NCBI GenBank assembly: GCA_964423615.1
Contig: CAYRFQ010000017.1
Span: forward strand, 1-64,000
DNA length: 64,000 nt
Reading direction: 5' to 3'
Source of the DNA: CAYRFQ01 sp964423615
GTDB taxonomy: Bacteria; Planctomycetota; Planctomycetia; Gemmatales; Gemmataceae
Below the pieces are notes generated by a model. That model did no database searches. It saw nothing but the letters and a program-made list of their open reading frames with translations, and was not told the origin of the DNA. Shown one piece after another: positions 6,372 to 15,546 of this stretch; positions within the stretch are counted from its first letter, which is position 1; each line of letters begins with the position of its first letter. Made by a program: the position numbers and the translations under genes.

Positions 6372-9287
6372 CTATCGTCGAGCGTCCCACTCTTTCGGAG
6401 CAGCAGGCCGATTTTGACAGTGAGAACATTCAGGATTTGCATACCGCGCGTTGGGGGCCTCTCGGAAGAGGAACAACATGCCGCTCGAGCTGCCTTCCTT
6501 GAGCGATACAGTGTACTGTGCGTCCAGAGCCTTCGTCACGCGTTCTTGGGTGTCTTCCAGGTGAGCGAGAGTGTAGGCGTCGAGGTTCCCTTTGCCTTGC
6601 TTCAAGGTCTTGGCCAGTTGGCTGCTGAGTTGCCGCAAGCTCAGTCGGGAGAGCGTCGAGATTGGCTTCGTCGAGGCCGAGCTCGAACTTGGGTGTGTCA
6701 AGTCGATGAGTCGCTCGACGAACTCACGTTGGAGGTTCCGGCGAAGGCTCGAGATCATGGGCTTGCGCGTGGTGAACTTGCCTTTGATCGGCTTCTGGAG
6801 TTCCTCGAAGATCGAATCCTTGAGCGTCGAGAGCATTTCGGGCAATGTCAGGGCATCCTTATCGGCCTCGACCATGAACTCATTGTCGTAAACGCGACGC
6901 AGCGTTGTTGGGCTCATCAACGACGTCAACATCGATGATTGGACTCCCATGATTCGGTCGTGGATCGGGAACGTCGGGTCGGAGCCAAAGGAGAAACTCT
7001 CGTCGGACTGCAGGAAGTCGGAACGGAGTCGGCGCAGGATCTTGGGCGAAAGCCCGTATACGTCGTCGACGAAGGCGTGATCGATAACCCACTTCAAGGC
7101 GTCACGTTGCTTTTTGGCTTCCACGGGAGTGATCGGCTCGCGGTCCCCTTTATCGCCTTTGTGTTCACGACTGAGGTAAGCTCCTCCGATCCAGTTCGCC
7201 ATCATGCTCAGCGATCGGATCTGGAGTGACAGAGTCATGTCGTAGCCACGGCGAGCCTTGGCCCAGCTGTCACCCTTCTTGAGGTAGTCTTTCAATAATC
7301 GGCCGCGATGGTATTCGGCAAGCTTGATCTGGTTCTTGGCGTAGTCGATGGGTTCGGCGGAGAAATCATAGCGACGAGCCAGCGGGTCGGGGCCGACTGT
7401 GTCCTGGTCAGTCAAGTATCGGTTGGCTCGCTCGGTACAACGAGCCAAGATTTTGGGCAGCTGGCTCTCGTCGAGTGTGTATCCGTATTCGATGGCCCAT
7501 ATGTCGTAGGGCCCAACGCCGATCATCGCGTAGTCGCCTTGGACTTCACCGTCCTTGATGTTGATGTTCAACGGCAAGTAATCCATGACGGACGCGGCCA
7601 ACGGTTTCTTGCCCTTGATCTTATTGCTGTTGATCTCTTTGAGAGTGTACAGCGAGGAGGCCTTGAAGTTGTGGCGAAGGCCGAGCGTGTGTCCGACTTC
7701 GTGGGCAACCAAGTCGGCGAGCAACGGCCCGATGAACTTGGCGGGGACGCCATCGAGTTTCTCGTCCTCGACTGTTTCCTCTTTGTTTTCGGCCTTGGCA
7801 TCCTTCTTTTTAGCGTTCTCTTGGGCTGCGAGCATGTCGAGCGTCATGCGTAACATCGACATGTCGAACGCCCGCCCGACGGCGGCCATGCACATGCCAT
7901 TGACTTGGCTGTGTCGTCCGACGAGACCATCGTACTCGTCGTCTCCGAGGAGCTTCGATCGAACGTTCCCAAGGGGATGGCCGCCAAAGGGTTGGGCTCC
8001 ACGCATCGCGCGATGCTGGAGCATCATGTTTCGCTTGTGGGCTGGGGCAAGCAGAATGCGAGGGTCCCATCGTGGATGTCGCTCGAGCCACGCGAGGGTT
8101 TCGGGGCCATAACCTTGCATCATCAACTTGGGCAAGAGGTCGGAGAATTGATTTTCGAAGACGCGAATCCAGCCGTCCGTCAAGATGATGTCGGCGTCGA
8201 GGATTTCGCCCGTCAACGGATGAACGCGGCTTGGTCCGATGGCGGTGCTGATGTTGTTGTTCAACCACCGGACGAAGTTGTAACGAACGTCTTCCGGATC
8301 GAGATCCATGTAAGCGTTGGTGGCCTTATCTTGGAATCGGACTTCGACGGCGTTGGTGATTCCGATCTTCTCGAAAGCCTTGTTCCAGTAAAGGATGCCG
8401 TCGCGGACAAATCGCCGGTATCGGATGGGTGTTGTGTGTTCGATGTAGAAGATGATGGGTTTTTTGGGCGGGCTCAACCGAAGTTTGGGGTCGGCTTTTT
8501 GCAGGTTCCATCGGTTGATGTAGCGGGTTCGCGTTTCGTTACGTTTGTACTTACCGAGGTCGTTGTATGCGGTCGTGAAATAGCCGACTCGGTCGTCCGC
8601 CTTCCGGGGTTTGTAGCCGGTGGAATCTGGGATGATGCTGATCGAGTAGTGGAGGGTCTTGAGGCGTCCACCGGAAAGCGGAAGTTTGTAGGCCAATTCC
8701 ACGTTTTGAGGAAACGCCTTGGCCGTCACAATCTCACGCAATCTGTAAGCCGTAGACCCAGTCGAAACTCCGAAGAATTTGGGGGCGTACTTGACCAGGA
8801 GTTCGTCCATATCGATCAGGTATTCGTTCTTGGGAGATTTCGCCAGGATCGGCACGTCGACCAACACTTTGTCGGTAAACAACCGTTTGACCGAACTTCT
8901 CGATTCCAGGTCACCGGTCGAGCGTGTTTCGACGTTAGGGATGATGAGAGCGAGGCGACCATCGTACTTTTTCAAGTAGATATACAGGTCGCCTTCTTGT
9001 AAGCCGGCGTACTTTTCGCCGCTGGCGGTCGTCATTGCCCAGAAGTATTTTTTCTTGAGAGCCGTCTTGGAGATGGCGGCCAGCATTTGTTGGGTCTTCT
9101 TGTTGACCCAAATTTCCCACATCGGCTTCTTGCCGTCGGTCGTGGACACGACTTTCGTGTATCCTTCGATGACCTTGTTGTAGTCCCTCATTTGGGCCGA
9201 TGCTGAAGTGGGCAACAGCCACAAGAAAGCCATGCAGACGCCTGCAAGACAGGCCGCTCGGCGGGAAGATGGCAGCAGAATCTTCAC
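6372..9287 (-). CDS. Secreted zinc-dependent metalloprotease (DUF4953/DUF5117 type)
   Basis: A 971-residue protein starting at GTG 9287 with AAGGA seven bases upstream. It has a signal peptide (hydrophobic CLAGVCMAFLWLLP, cleavage probably after SASA). The zinc site HEVGHTLGLRHNF near residues 529-541 is the extended HExxHxxGxxH metzincin motif. The arrangement, an N-terminal beta-rich region then the HExxH domain and a long helical C-terminus, matches the large zinc-dependent metalloproteases found widely in planctomycetes and Bacteroidetes. It should act outside the cytoplasm on proteins or peptides. A Lys/Glu-rich insert lies just ahead of the active site (about 495-520). It is transcribed alone, away from its neighbours. 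Confidence 0.9.
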   Translation of the reverse strand: MKILLPSSRRAACLAGVCMAFLWLLPTSASAQMRDYNKVIEGYTKVVSTTDGKKPMWEIWVNKKTQQMLAAISKTALKKKYFWAMTTASGEKYAGLQEGDLYIYLKKYDGRLALIIPNVETRSTGDLESRSSVKRLFTDKVLVDVPILAKSPKNEYLIDMDELLVKYAPKFFGVSTGSTAYRLREIVTAKAFPQNVELAYKLPLSGGRLKTLHYSISIIPDSTGYKPRKADDRVGYFTTAYNDLGKYKRNETRTRYINRWNLQKADPKLRLSPPKKPIIFYIEHTTPIRYRRFVRDGILYWNKAFEKIGITNAVEVRFQDKATNAYMDLDPEDVRYNFVRWLNNNISTAIGPSRVHPLTGEILDADIILTDGWIRVFENQFSDLLPKLMMQGYGPETLAWLERHPRWDPRILLAPAHKRNMMLQHRAMRGAQPFGGHPLGNVRSKLLGDDEYDGLVGRHSQVNGMCMAAVGRAFDMSMLRMTLDMLAAQENAKKKDAKAENKEETVEDEKLDGVPAKFIGPLLADLVAHEVGHTLGLRHNFKASSLYTLKEINSNKIKGKKPLAASVMDYLPLNINIKDGEVQGDYAMIGVGPYDIWAIEYGYTLDESQLPKILARCTERANRYLTDQDTVGPDPLARRYDFSAEPIDYAKNQIKLAEYHRGRLLKDYLKKGDSWAKARRGYDMTLSLQIRSLSMMANWIGGAYLSREHKGDKGDREPITPVEAKKQRDALKWVIDHAFVDDVYGLSPKILRRLRSDFLQSDESFSFGSDPTFPIHDRIMGVQSSMLTSLMSPTTLRRVYDNEFMVEADKDALTLPEMLSTLKDSIFEELQKPIKGKFTTRKPMISSLRRNLQREFVERLIDLTHPSSSSASTKPISTLSRLSLRQLSSQLAKTLKQGKGNLDAYTLAHLEDTQERVTKALDAQYTVSLKEGSSSGMLFLFREAPNARYANPECSHCQNRPAAPKEWDARR

Positions 9288-9699
9288 GGAGTGGTCCTTT
9301 CCTAAAGAATGTCAATTACTCTGTTGGTAAACCAAGAGCTGGTTCGCCAACTTGCCTGAACCAAATATTCGGCAATATCTCATTGTAGAAACTGGTCCCA
9401 ATGCCTGAAAGTGGATTCGTCGTAAACTGTTCTCTGGGTGGGATATGCGAGAAACGGTTGTTCCGGTGACGAGGGGCAAGAGGCGAAAAGTGCCAGGTGG
9501 AAGGGCGAAGGCGGAAGATTGGCAGTCTTCGGCTTTTGTGTGTTTCGTTCGGAAGCCACGGAGTGGCGAACGAGTGTAGCCGTGGTCGTGAGGTCAAGGG
9601 GCGGTGACCTCTTTTGGTTCTTCCGGATTTTTCCGTTTTTGAAACAGCTGCTGCGTCGTAGGCATAACTCAAGGCCAACGCACTCAACATTCTGGTGGC
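9288..9699. other. Intergenic region without a recognised gene
   Basis: These 412 bases lie between the osmoprotectant transporter and the metalloprotease, both read leftward. The part next to 9287 carries the metalloprotease ribosome site. The segment TTGCC...GGCAA (9351-9376) is a weak inverted repeat. No frame looks like a real protein and I see no clear terminator. Confidence 0.5.
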
Positions 9700-12135
9700 T
9701 CAGCGTGTGTTTTCAAGAAATTTGTTGGTCTCCAAGAACTCTTGGGCCACGACGGTCGGATTGCGTTTCAGAACGACGACCTGCTTATTCAGCTCTTGCA
9801 TTGTTGGTTCATCAATCAGGCCCCCCAACTTATTCACGGCGGATTTGATCTTCGGATACCGGCTGAGAATCTTATCTTGGAAGATCGGGATGGCATCATA
9901 AACCGGGAAGTACTTCTTGTCGTCTTCCAAGATCTTGAGTTGGTAGACTGCAATTTGCCAATCGGTCGCGAAGCCAACGACGGCATCGGGTGGGTCCTGC
10001 GAGTCAGGAGCGATCGTCCGATACATTAGGCTCGGGATGAATTTCGACGGTGGGGTGTTGAACTTCAAATCGTACTTGGCGACCAGTCCTTTCCAACCAT
10101 CTTGTCTCTCGATGAAAGCTCGATTCATGTTGAATTTTAGCTCGGGGTGAGCTTTGAGGTCGCTGATCTTTTCGAGGTTTTTCTGCTGGGCGACTTCCGG
10201 GCGCACCACGATTGCGTACGTGTTGTTGAGTCCAAACGGCTCCAGCACCTCGATCCGAAACTTACGTTTCATTCCACGTTCGACGACTTCGAAGATGATT
10301 TCTTCTTGGTCTGCGATGTTCTGGAGCTCGGTGACGTCGTCTTCCGTCAGAAATCCCCTCTTGCGTAACTTTTCCAGTTCTTCTGGCGTCACGGGAACTT
10401 TCGTTTGGAGGGCATCAATGGACGTCAGCAAAGTACCGGTGTATTCCGGATAGCCATCGAGGAGCCCAGTGATCATCGACTTTCGGAGGAAGCCGTCGCC
10501 CAGGTTGGGTGCGAGTTCGACATTGGCTTCGGGATATTCCGCTTCAATGAGGAGCTTCATCATCTCGCCCAGTATCCGATTCTCGGCGAAGTCTTTGGTG
10601 CCGATCAAGATGTCGGTGGGCTTTCGAACCCATGGCTCAACGATGGCGTAGCCGGACATGGCGAAGATGAGCACAACGCTCACCAACTGTCCGGTCGATC
10701 CCTTCTTGTCCGCAACCCACGCAATCGCTCCGAGCGCCCAAAAGACCGTGAACGAAAGAGCTAGAATCGGAATCACTCCGATCAAGATGATGTTGCCGTC
10801 CTCGTTGGCAATGCCCGTGTACACGTACTCGCCGAGTCCTCGGGCACCGACCAGCGTGGAGATAGTGACCATCGCAATCGAGTACATGGCGGCAGTCCGA
10901 ACCCCCGCCATGATGACCGGGAGTGCGAGGGGGATCTCGACTTTCGTCAGGACTTGCCAGTCGGTCATGCCCATCCCCTTGGCGGCATCTTTCGTGCGTG
11001 CATCGACTTGCGAGATTCCCGTCGAAGTGTTCAGGACGATCGGAAAGAGACAATAGACGACCGTCGCGAAGATGGCCGCGTTAACCCCGATCAAAGGGAG
11101 AATCGCAATCGCGAGACCGAGTAATGCCAAACTCGGAATGGTTTGGATGAGGGCCAACGCCGAGATTACAGGCTGGGCTAAATTCTCGAACCGAGTCAGG
11201 ACGATGCCAATCGGAAGCCCGAGCAACAAGGCCAGGCCAATTCCCCGAATGACGACCGAAACGAAACGAAATGTTTGCCACCCGAAATCCCTGGCCCGTT
11301 CCCACGTTTGGCCCAACGATAGCTCGACCCTTTCCGTCTCGTCGAGCCCACCCGTGATGGTACTTGGTTGGGAGAACTGCTCAGCAATCTTAGTCACGGC
11401 CACCTGAGTTAGGCCATACGAGGCCATGAGGGCGATGAGTCCAGCACCAAGCACAAGTCCCAGGCTGCCGCCTCGTTTGGCCAACATCGTAATGCCGGTC
11501 AGGCCCAAAAACAGCAACGCTGTGATGATCAAGATCGGGACAACGCCCAACAAAATCAACGATATGTTGCCGACCGTGATTCCGGCGGTGATGTAGCCCC
11601 CGAACCCGGGAGCACCAGCGAGCGCGGCGATCGTTATCATCCCGATTGCATACACGGCACCTGTGCGTACGCCATCGAGGATGACTGGCAAGGCCAAGGG
11701 TAGTTCGACTTGGACGAGGACTTGGAACCCCGTCAAGCCCATGCCCTTGGCCGCATCTCGAATTCGAGGATCGACTTGTCCGATGCCCGTGTACGTGTTG
11801 AGGATGATCGGGAACAGGCTGTAAATGATGGCTACCACGATCGCCAAATCGGTCTTCACAATGGCCAACACGGAAATGCAAAATCCAAGAAACGCCAAAC
11901 TGGGGATTGTTTGCAATAACGCGAACGCCGAGAGAAATGGAGTTGCGTATTTCGGAATCCGGCTGAGTCCGATGCCGATCGGAATACTGATCAACAACCC
12001 GAGTCCAAGGCCCTGAAAGACGAGCGACAAAAAGGCTCCGAGTTGAGTGAAGAAGTCGGACCGGCCGAACAATTGTTGTGATAGCGTTTGGGCAGCGGTG
12101 AGGTCTTGTGTCGCGAAGAGGGTGAGGTCGGTCAT
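9700..12135 (-). CDS. Osmoprotectant ABC transporter: two permeases and binding protein fused
   Basis: An 811-residue fusion. Residues about 20-235 and 265-490 are two BPD-type permease domains, each with the EAA-type loop (DAAKGMGLTGFQVL and DAAKGMGMTDWQVL, followed by PLALPVI). Residues about 505-811 form an OpuAC-type substrate-binding domain beginning ILIGTKDFAENRILGEM. The ATG at 12135 is one base after the stop of the ATPase gene; a longer frame reaching 12501 would overlap that gene and has no permease-like sequence. With the ATPase it makes a complete importer, by family for glycine betaine, choline or similar quaternary amines. Fusion of one OpuB-type permease to a binding domain is known; two tandem permeases plus binding domain in one chain is less usual and would give a self-contained membrane half. 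Confidence 0.9.
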   Translation of the reverse strand: MTDLTLFATQDLTAAQTLSQQLFGRSDFFTQLGAFLSLVFQGLGLGLLISIPIGIGLSRIPKYATPFLSAFALLQTIPSLAFLGFCISVLAIVKTDLAIVVAIIYSLFPIILNTYTGIGQVDPRIRDAAKGMGLTGFQVLVQVELPLALPVILDGVRTGAVYAIGMITIAALAGAPGFGGYITAGITVGNISLILLGVVPILIITALLFLGLTGITMLAKRGGSLGLVLGAGLIALMASYGLTQVAVTKIAEQFSQPSTITGGLDETERVELSLGQTWERARDFGWQTFRFVSVVIRGIGLALLLGLPIGIVLTRFENLAQPVISALALIQTIPSLALLGLAIAILPLIGVNAAIFATVVYCLFPIVLNTSTGISQVDARTKDAAKGMGMTDWQVLTKVEIPLALPVIMAGVRTAAMYSIAMVTISTLVGARGLGEYVYTGIANEDGNIILIGVIPILALSFTVFWALGAIAWVADKKGSTGQLVSVVLIFAMSGYAIVEPWVRKPTDILIGTKDFAENRILGEMMKLLIEAEYPEANVELAPNLGDGFLRKSMITGLLDGYPEYTGTLLTSIDALQTKVPVTPEELEKLRKRGFLTEDDVTELQNIADQEEIIFEVVERGMKRKFRIEVLEPFGLNNTYAIVVRPEVAQQKNLEKISDLKAHPELKFNMNRAFIERQDGWKGLVAKYDLKFNTPPSKFIPSLMYRTIAPDSQDPPDAVVGFATDWQIAVYQLKILEDDKKYFPVYDAIPIFQDKILSRYPKIKSAVNKLGGLIDEPTMQELNKQVVVLKRNPTVVAQEFLETNKFLENTR

Positions 12136-12136
12136 G

Positions 12137-13225
12137 TTAACTGTCCTCGCTCTGGGTCGCCGTGTTCGCAGGTGATGAGGGGTTCGATGTGTTCGTGGTG
12201 GGAGTCGACGAATCGGGGCTCGCTCGATCGGACTTGAAGGCAGACTCGGCTTGTCGTAGGTCTTTGAGGATTTCGTCTCGCACGGCGATGGCATCGTATC
12301 CTTTTCCATCGGCGTCAGCGAAGTCATCGACACGGAGCATCGTCCCGGAGCGGACTTCGGCGAGGATGACCAACGTCTGTCCCAAAGTCGTGCGTTTGGA
12401 GATTTCGATGGTTTCGTCGGTGATCTCACGTGGTTCCAGTTTGGGTAGCAGCCCATCGAGGTAGAGCGATTCCAGGGCGAGTCCGTGTCCCTGGGCACCA
12501 AGAAACTCGCACACTTCTTGGTTGGCCGGTTCGAGCAATATTTCGCGGAGTGCTCCTTTTTGGGTGACGGCCCCTTTGGACATTAGCACGATCTCGTCGG
12601 CCATCTTGCCGGCCTCGGTGATATCGTGGGTGACCATGATGACGGTCTTGTGGAGGTCTTCTTGGAGGCGGAGGAACTCGTCCTGGATGGAGGTTCGAGT
12701 GCCCGGGTCGAGTGCCCCGAACGGTTCGTCCATCAACAAGATGTCGGGGTCAGCGGCGAGGCCTCGAGCGACCCCCACGCGTTGACGCTGACCGCCTGAA
12801 AGTTGGGAAGGCCTTCGCTTGCCGAATTCTTCTTCGGGAAGGCCGACTAACGACAAAACTTCTCGCACTCGCTCGCGGATTCGTTCACGGTTCCATCCGA
12901 GAAGTTTGGGAACTGTTGCCACGTTCGCCGAGACCGATATGTGCGGGAACAACCCCCCTTCCTGGATGACGTAACCGATCGACCGGCGTAACTCCTCGGG
13001 GCGTTGTTGTTTGATGTCTCGACCACGGACGAGAATCTGGCCGCCGGTGGCTTCTTCGAGTCGGTTGATGAGCCGGAGCGTCGTCGTCTTGCCACAACCA
13101 CTCGGCCCCAACAGCGCAACGATCTGTCCTGGTCTGATGGCGAAGCTCACGTTATCGACGGCACGCGTACCATTGGGATAGACTTTCTCGACCGACTTGA
13201 ATTCAACTGTGAACGTATCAACCAT
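12137..13225 (-). CDS. Osmoprotectant ABC transporter ATP-binding protein
   Basis: A 362-residue ABC ATPase of the ProV/OpuCA type. Walker A is GPSGCGKT at 40-47, the signature LSGGQRQRVGVARGL is near 142-156 and Walker B ILLMDEP is near 163-169, followed by the H-loop in MVTHD. Family members carry CBS domains after residue about 245; here that region is shorter and only loosely similar, ending in a Ser/Thr/Asn-rich tail, so ionic-strength sensing may be altered or lost. Its stop is one base from the start of the fused permease gene, so the two are translated together. It drives uptake of compatible solutes. Confidence 0.92.
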   Translation of the reverse strand: MVDTFTVEFKSVEKVYPNGTRAVDNVSFAIRPGQIVALLGPSGCGKTTTLRLINRLEEATGGQILVRGRDIKQQRPEELRRSIGYVIQEGGLFPHISVSANVATVPKLLGWNRERIRERVREVLSLVGLPEEEFGKRRPSQLSGGQRQRVGVARGLAADPDILLMDEPFGALDPGTRTSIQDEFLRLQEDLHKTVIMVTHDITEAGKMADEIVLMSKGAVTQKGALREILLEPANQEVCEFLGAQGHGLALESLYLDGLLPKLEPREITDETIEISKRTTLGQTLVILAEVRSGTMLRVDDFADADGKGYDAIAVRDEILKDLRQAESAFKSDRASPDSSTPTTNTSNPSSPANTATQSEDS

Positions 13226-13450
13226 GTGTCGTTACCGTGCTTGCGTAGGATGTGCAGAAGAAGGATAAGGATATGGGGCCAACTGTGGAAATCGTTCGAT
13301 ATACATGTCAACACGGGTATCCTTGTCATTTCGGCTCAGTTTACGGGCGCCCGCTGTGTCTGGCAAATATTTTCGGCGTGGGTGAAGTGACCAGACGGTA
13401 TCAGATAGAGTCGTTAGTGATCGCACCGTAAGGCCGCAAAGACTTTCGGT

Positions 13451-13508
13451 CGTTTCCAGGTATAATAGACGATGCAAAGACACCACCACGCCCCAATACC
13501 TGGAAACG
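13451..13508 (+). promoter_or_regulatory. Perfect 13-bp inverted repeat around the apgM promoter
   Basis: CGTTTCCAGGTAT (13451-13463) and ATACCTGGAAACG (13496-13508) are exact reverse complements separated by 32 bases. A -10-like TATAAT (13461-13466) overlaps the left arm, and the right arm ends six bases before the ATG at 13515, where the ribosome site should be. No good -35 is visible. The layout suits either an operator pair or, in a longer transcript, a hairpin hiding the start site. Confidence 0.55.
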
Positions 13509-13514
13509 CTGAGC

Positions 13515-14753
13515 ATGAAATACGCGATTATCATCCCTGACGGCTGCGCCGATGACCCACAACAGGTGTTCGAAGGCAAGACGCCTTTGCAAGCCGCCGA
13601 CATTCCTTTCATGGATCGCATTGCCAGAATGGGAGTGGTTGGACTGAGTAATAACGTCCCCGAGAGCCTTATTCCGGCCAGCGATGTGGCGACTTTGAGC
13701 CTTTTTGGGTACGACCCACTGAAGGTCTACACGGGACGTGCGCCACTGGAAACGGCAGCGATGGGGATCGAATTAGGCCCGGACGATTGGGCCATTCGGT
13801 GTAACCTGGTGACCATCGAAGACGACCACATGCGGGACTTTACGGCTGGGCATATCAGTTCCGAGGAAGGCAAGGAATTGATCGAACTGCTCCAGGAGAA
13901 ACTGGGAGGACCGATCGAGCACGAAGGCAAGAAGGGAGTTCTCGAATTCCATCCAGGCGTGAGTTATCGGAACATTCTGGTGTTTCGAGGCGAAGGTGAG
14001 ACACCGTTTTCGACCGAAACAACGACCCAGGCGCCCCACGACGTTCCGGATCAGCCCATCGCTCCGCATATGCCGAAAGGTCCTGGAAGTCGACTTCTGA
14101 TCGATTTGATGAAGAAAAGTCATGAGTTGTTCGCAGAGGCGGAGCCGAATAACAAACGGCGCGAACGCGGTGAATCGCCGGCCAGTCAAGTGTGGCTTTG
14201 GGGCCAGGGCAGCGCACCGCAACTCGAATCCTTCCAAACGGTCTACGACAAGGTCGGTGCGATCATCAGCGGAGTGGATCTCGTAAGGGGAGTTGGTGCG
14301 TTGATCGGTTGGAAGCGAATCGACGTCCCGGGTGCGACAGGATACCTCGACACCGACTATGTGGCCAAGGGTAAATACGCCGTTGATGCTCTGCCGAATT
14401 ACGATTTGGTATGCGTGCATGTCGAAGCCCCGGACGAAGCCTCACACGAAGGACTTCCCGACGCGAAGGTGGCTGCCTTGGAAGAAATCGACCGTCACAT
14501 CGTTGGCCCATTGTTGACAGCTTTGTCGCAATATCCCGAGTGGCGTATTCTCGTCTCGCCGGACCACCGAACGACACTCAGTACTCGAGCCCACGCCCAC
14601 GGGGCCGTACCGTTCACTGCGTGTGGAACGGAAATCGTCACGAAAGGCCAGGTGTCTTATGACGAAGTCGTGGCCAAGGCAAGCGGTATGCTGTTTGAAC
14701 GTGGCCACGAGTTGATGCGGTGGTTTTTGGGATCGGGCGAGGAGGAGAGTTGA
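13515..14753 (+). CDS. apgM: Cofactor-independent phosphoglycerate mutase, archaeal type
   Basis: A 412-residue protein of the alkaline-phosphatase superfamily. It starts MKYAIIIPDGCAD, where the Asp is a metal ligand, and holds the phosphoserine region ASDVATLSLFGYDP near 54-67. Later motifs include HVEAPDEASHEG and the C-terminal metal-binding stretch SPDHRTTLSTRAHAHG. It interconverts 3- and 2-phosphoglycerate in glycolysis and gluconeogenesis without 2,3-bisphosphoglycerate. Length and motif order agree with the ApgM family. It is a single gene, divergent from the transporter, with a striking inverted repeat directly ahead of it. Confidence 0.93.
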   Translation: MKYAIIIPDGCADDPQQVFEGKTPLQAADIPFMDRIARMGVVGLSNNVPESLIPASDVATLSLFGYDPLKVYTGRAPLETAAMGIELGPDDWAIRCNLVTIEDDHMRDFTAGHISSEEGKELIELLQEKLGGPIEHEGKKGVLEFHPGVSYRNILVFRGEGETPFSTETTTQAPHDVPDQPIAPHMPKGPGSRLLIDLMKKSHELFAEAEPNNKRRERGESPASQVWLWGQGSAPQLESFQTVYDKVGAIISGVDLVRGVGALIGWKRIDVPGATGYLDTDYVAKGKYAVDALPNYDLVCVHVEAPDEASHEGLPDAKVAALEEIDRHIVGPLLTALSQYPEWRILVSPDHRTTLSTRAHAHGAVPFTACGTEIVTKGQVSYDEVVAKASGMLFERGHELMRWFLGSGEEES

Positions 14754-14896
14754 GAGGGTGTTGGGAGGCTCGGCAGGTTCATGATGCTTCCTACTTGATC
14801 AGTGAAATAAGACTGCAGCGGGAAGCAAGTTTGCATCTGCAAAGCGCGCAACAACCTTCACCATCGCCGGGGACCAGTGATTCGGTAATTGTGTGG

Positions 14897-15370
14897 TTAA
14901 AACGGGATATCCTCGCCTGATGGATCTGGTTTCAATTCGCAGTCACCCCATTCTTCCCAATCATTTGGAGGCCAGGAAACCAGATTTATCGTTTCTTCGG
15001 TCATCAGGTAATGGTGGAGAATGGAGATGGCTTGTTGAGGTGAAAACAAATCTCTGTGGTGCACTTCAATTTGGTCAAGCTCCAACTCCGGGTAAGCATC
15101 GTTTCGGAGCGATACAATACCACGTCGGGTACAGGTTTCATTGCGAGAACTCAATTTGATCTTACGCTCCAGGTCCAGGAAGAAGACCAATGCGCGGCCG
15201 GACTCGATGATCAGATCAAGAGTTGCTCCCCGATATCCACTCTCACCGACCACAGTGACAGTGTACACCGGCAGTTTTGCCAAGTTGGTACAAAGTCGAT
15301 CCACCTCGGCTTGGTTAGCAATCTGGTAGTTGTTGGTGCGATTGACAATGACCTGAAAGGTAGCCGGCAT
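14897..15370 (-). CDS. Imm1-like immunity protein
   Basis: A 157-residue soluble protein with no signal peptide. Its layout, a beta-rich N-terminal half, then an acidic middle with FFLDLERK and a C-terminal helix followed by NLVSWPPNDWEEW, resembles the Imm1 family of immunity proteins, in which a helix leads to a W-rich end. Such proteins neutralise polymorphic or contact-dependent toxins. No toxin gene is next to it: the neighbours are apgM and an Rpn nuclease. The ATG at 15370 has GGGGTG about ten bases upstream. The assignment rests on pattern memory and could be wrong; a plain hypothetical protein is the alternative. Confidence 0.5.
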   Translation of the reverse strand: MPATFQVIVNRTNNYQIANQAEVDRLCTNLAKLPVYTVTVVGESGYRGATLDLIIESGRALVFFLDLERKIKLSSRNETCTRRGIVSLRNDAYPELELDQIEVHHRDLFSPQQAISILHHYLMTEETINLVSWPPNDWEEWGDCELKPDPSGEDIPF

Positions 15371-15546
15371 GGTCTTCTGTCACCCCAAGGTGGATCTAAC
15401 GAGCCTCGTTCGTAATGATATGGACGATTAGCTGCCAAGCTGGTCATCCTGGTAAGTTGCAACGGTGGCTTTGGTCGTTACTTGTTCGGACGTTGGGTAC
15501 TCATCGAGAAAGGCAAGCTTCTCTGACTTCGTTCCGCCAACTATGC

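Noticed and set aside
7905..9002. A 365-residue plus-strand frame
   Set aside because: It lies fully inside the metalloprotease gene in antisense; the HExxH protein on the other strand is clearly the real one.
9308..9313. TTGACA on the minus strand as a -35 for the metalloprotease
   Set aside because: It is only about 20 bases from the GTG start, leaving no room for a -10 and leader before the ribosome site.
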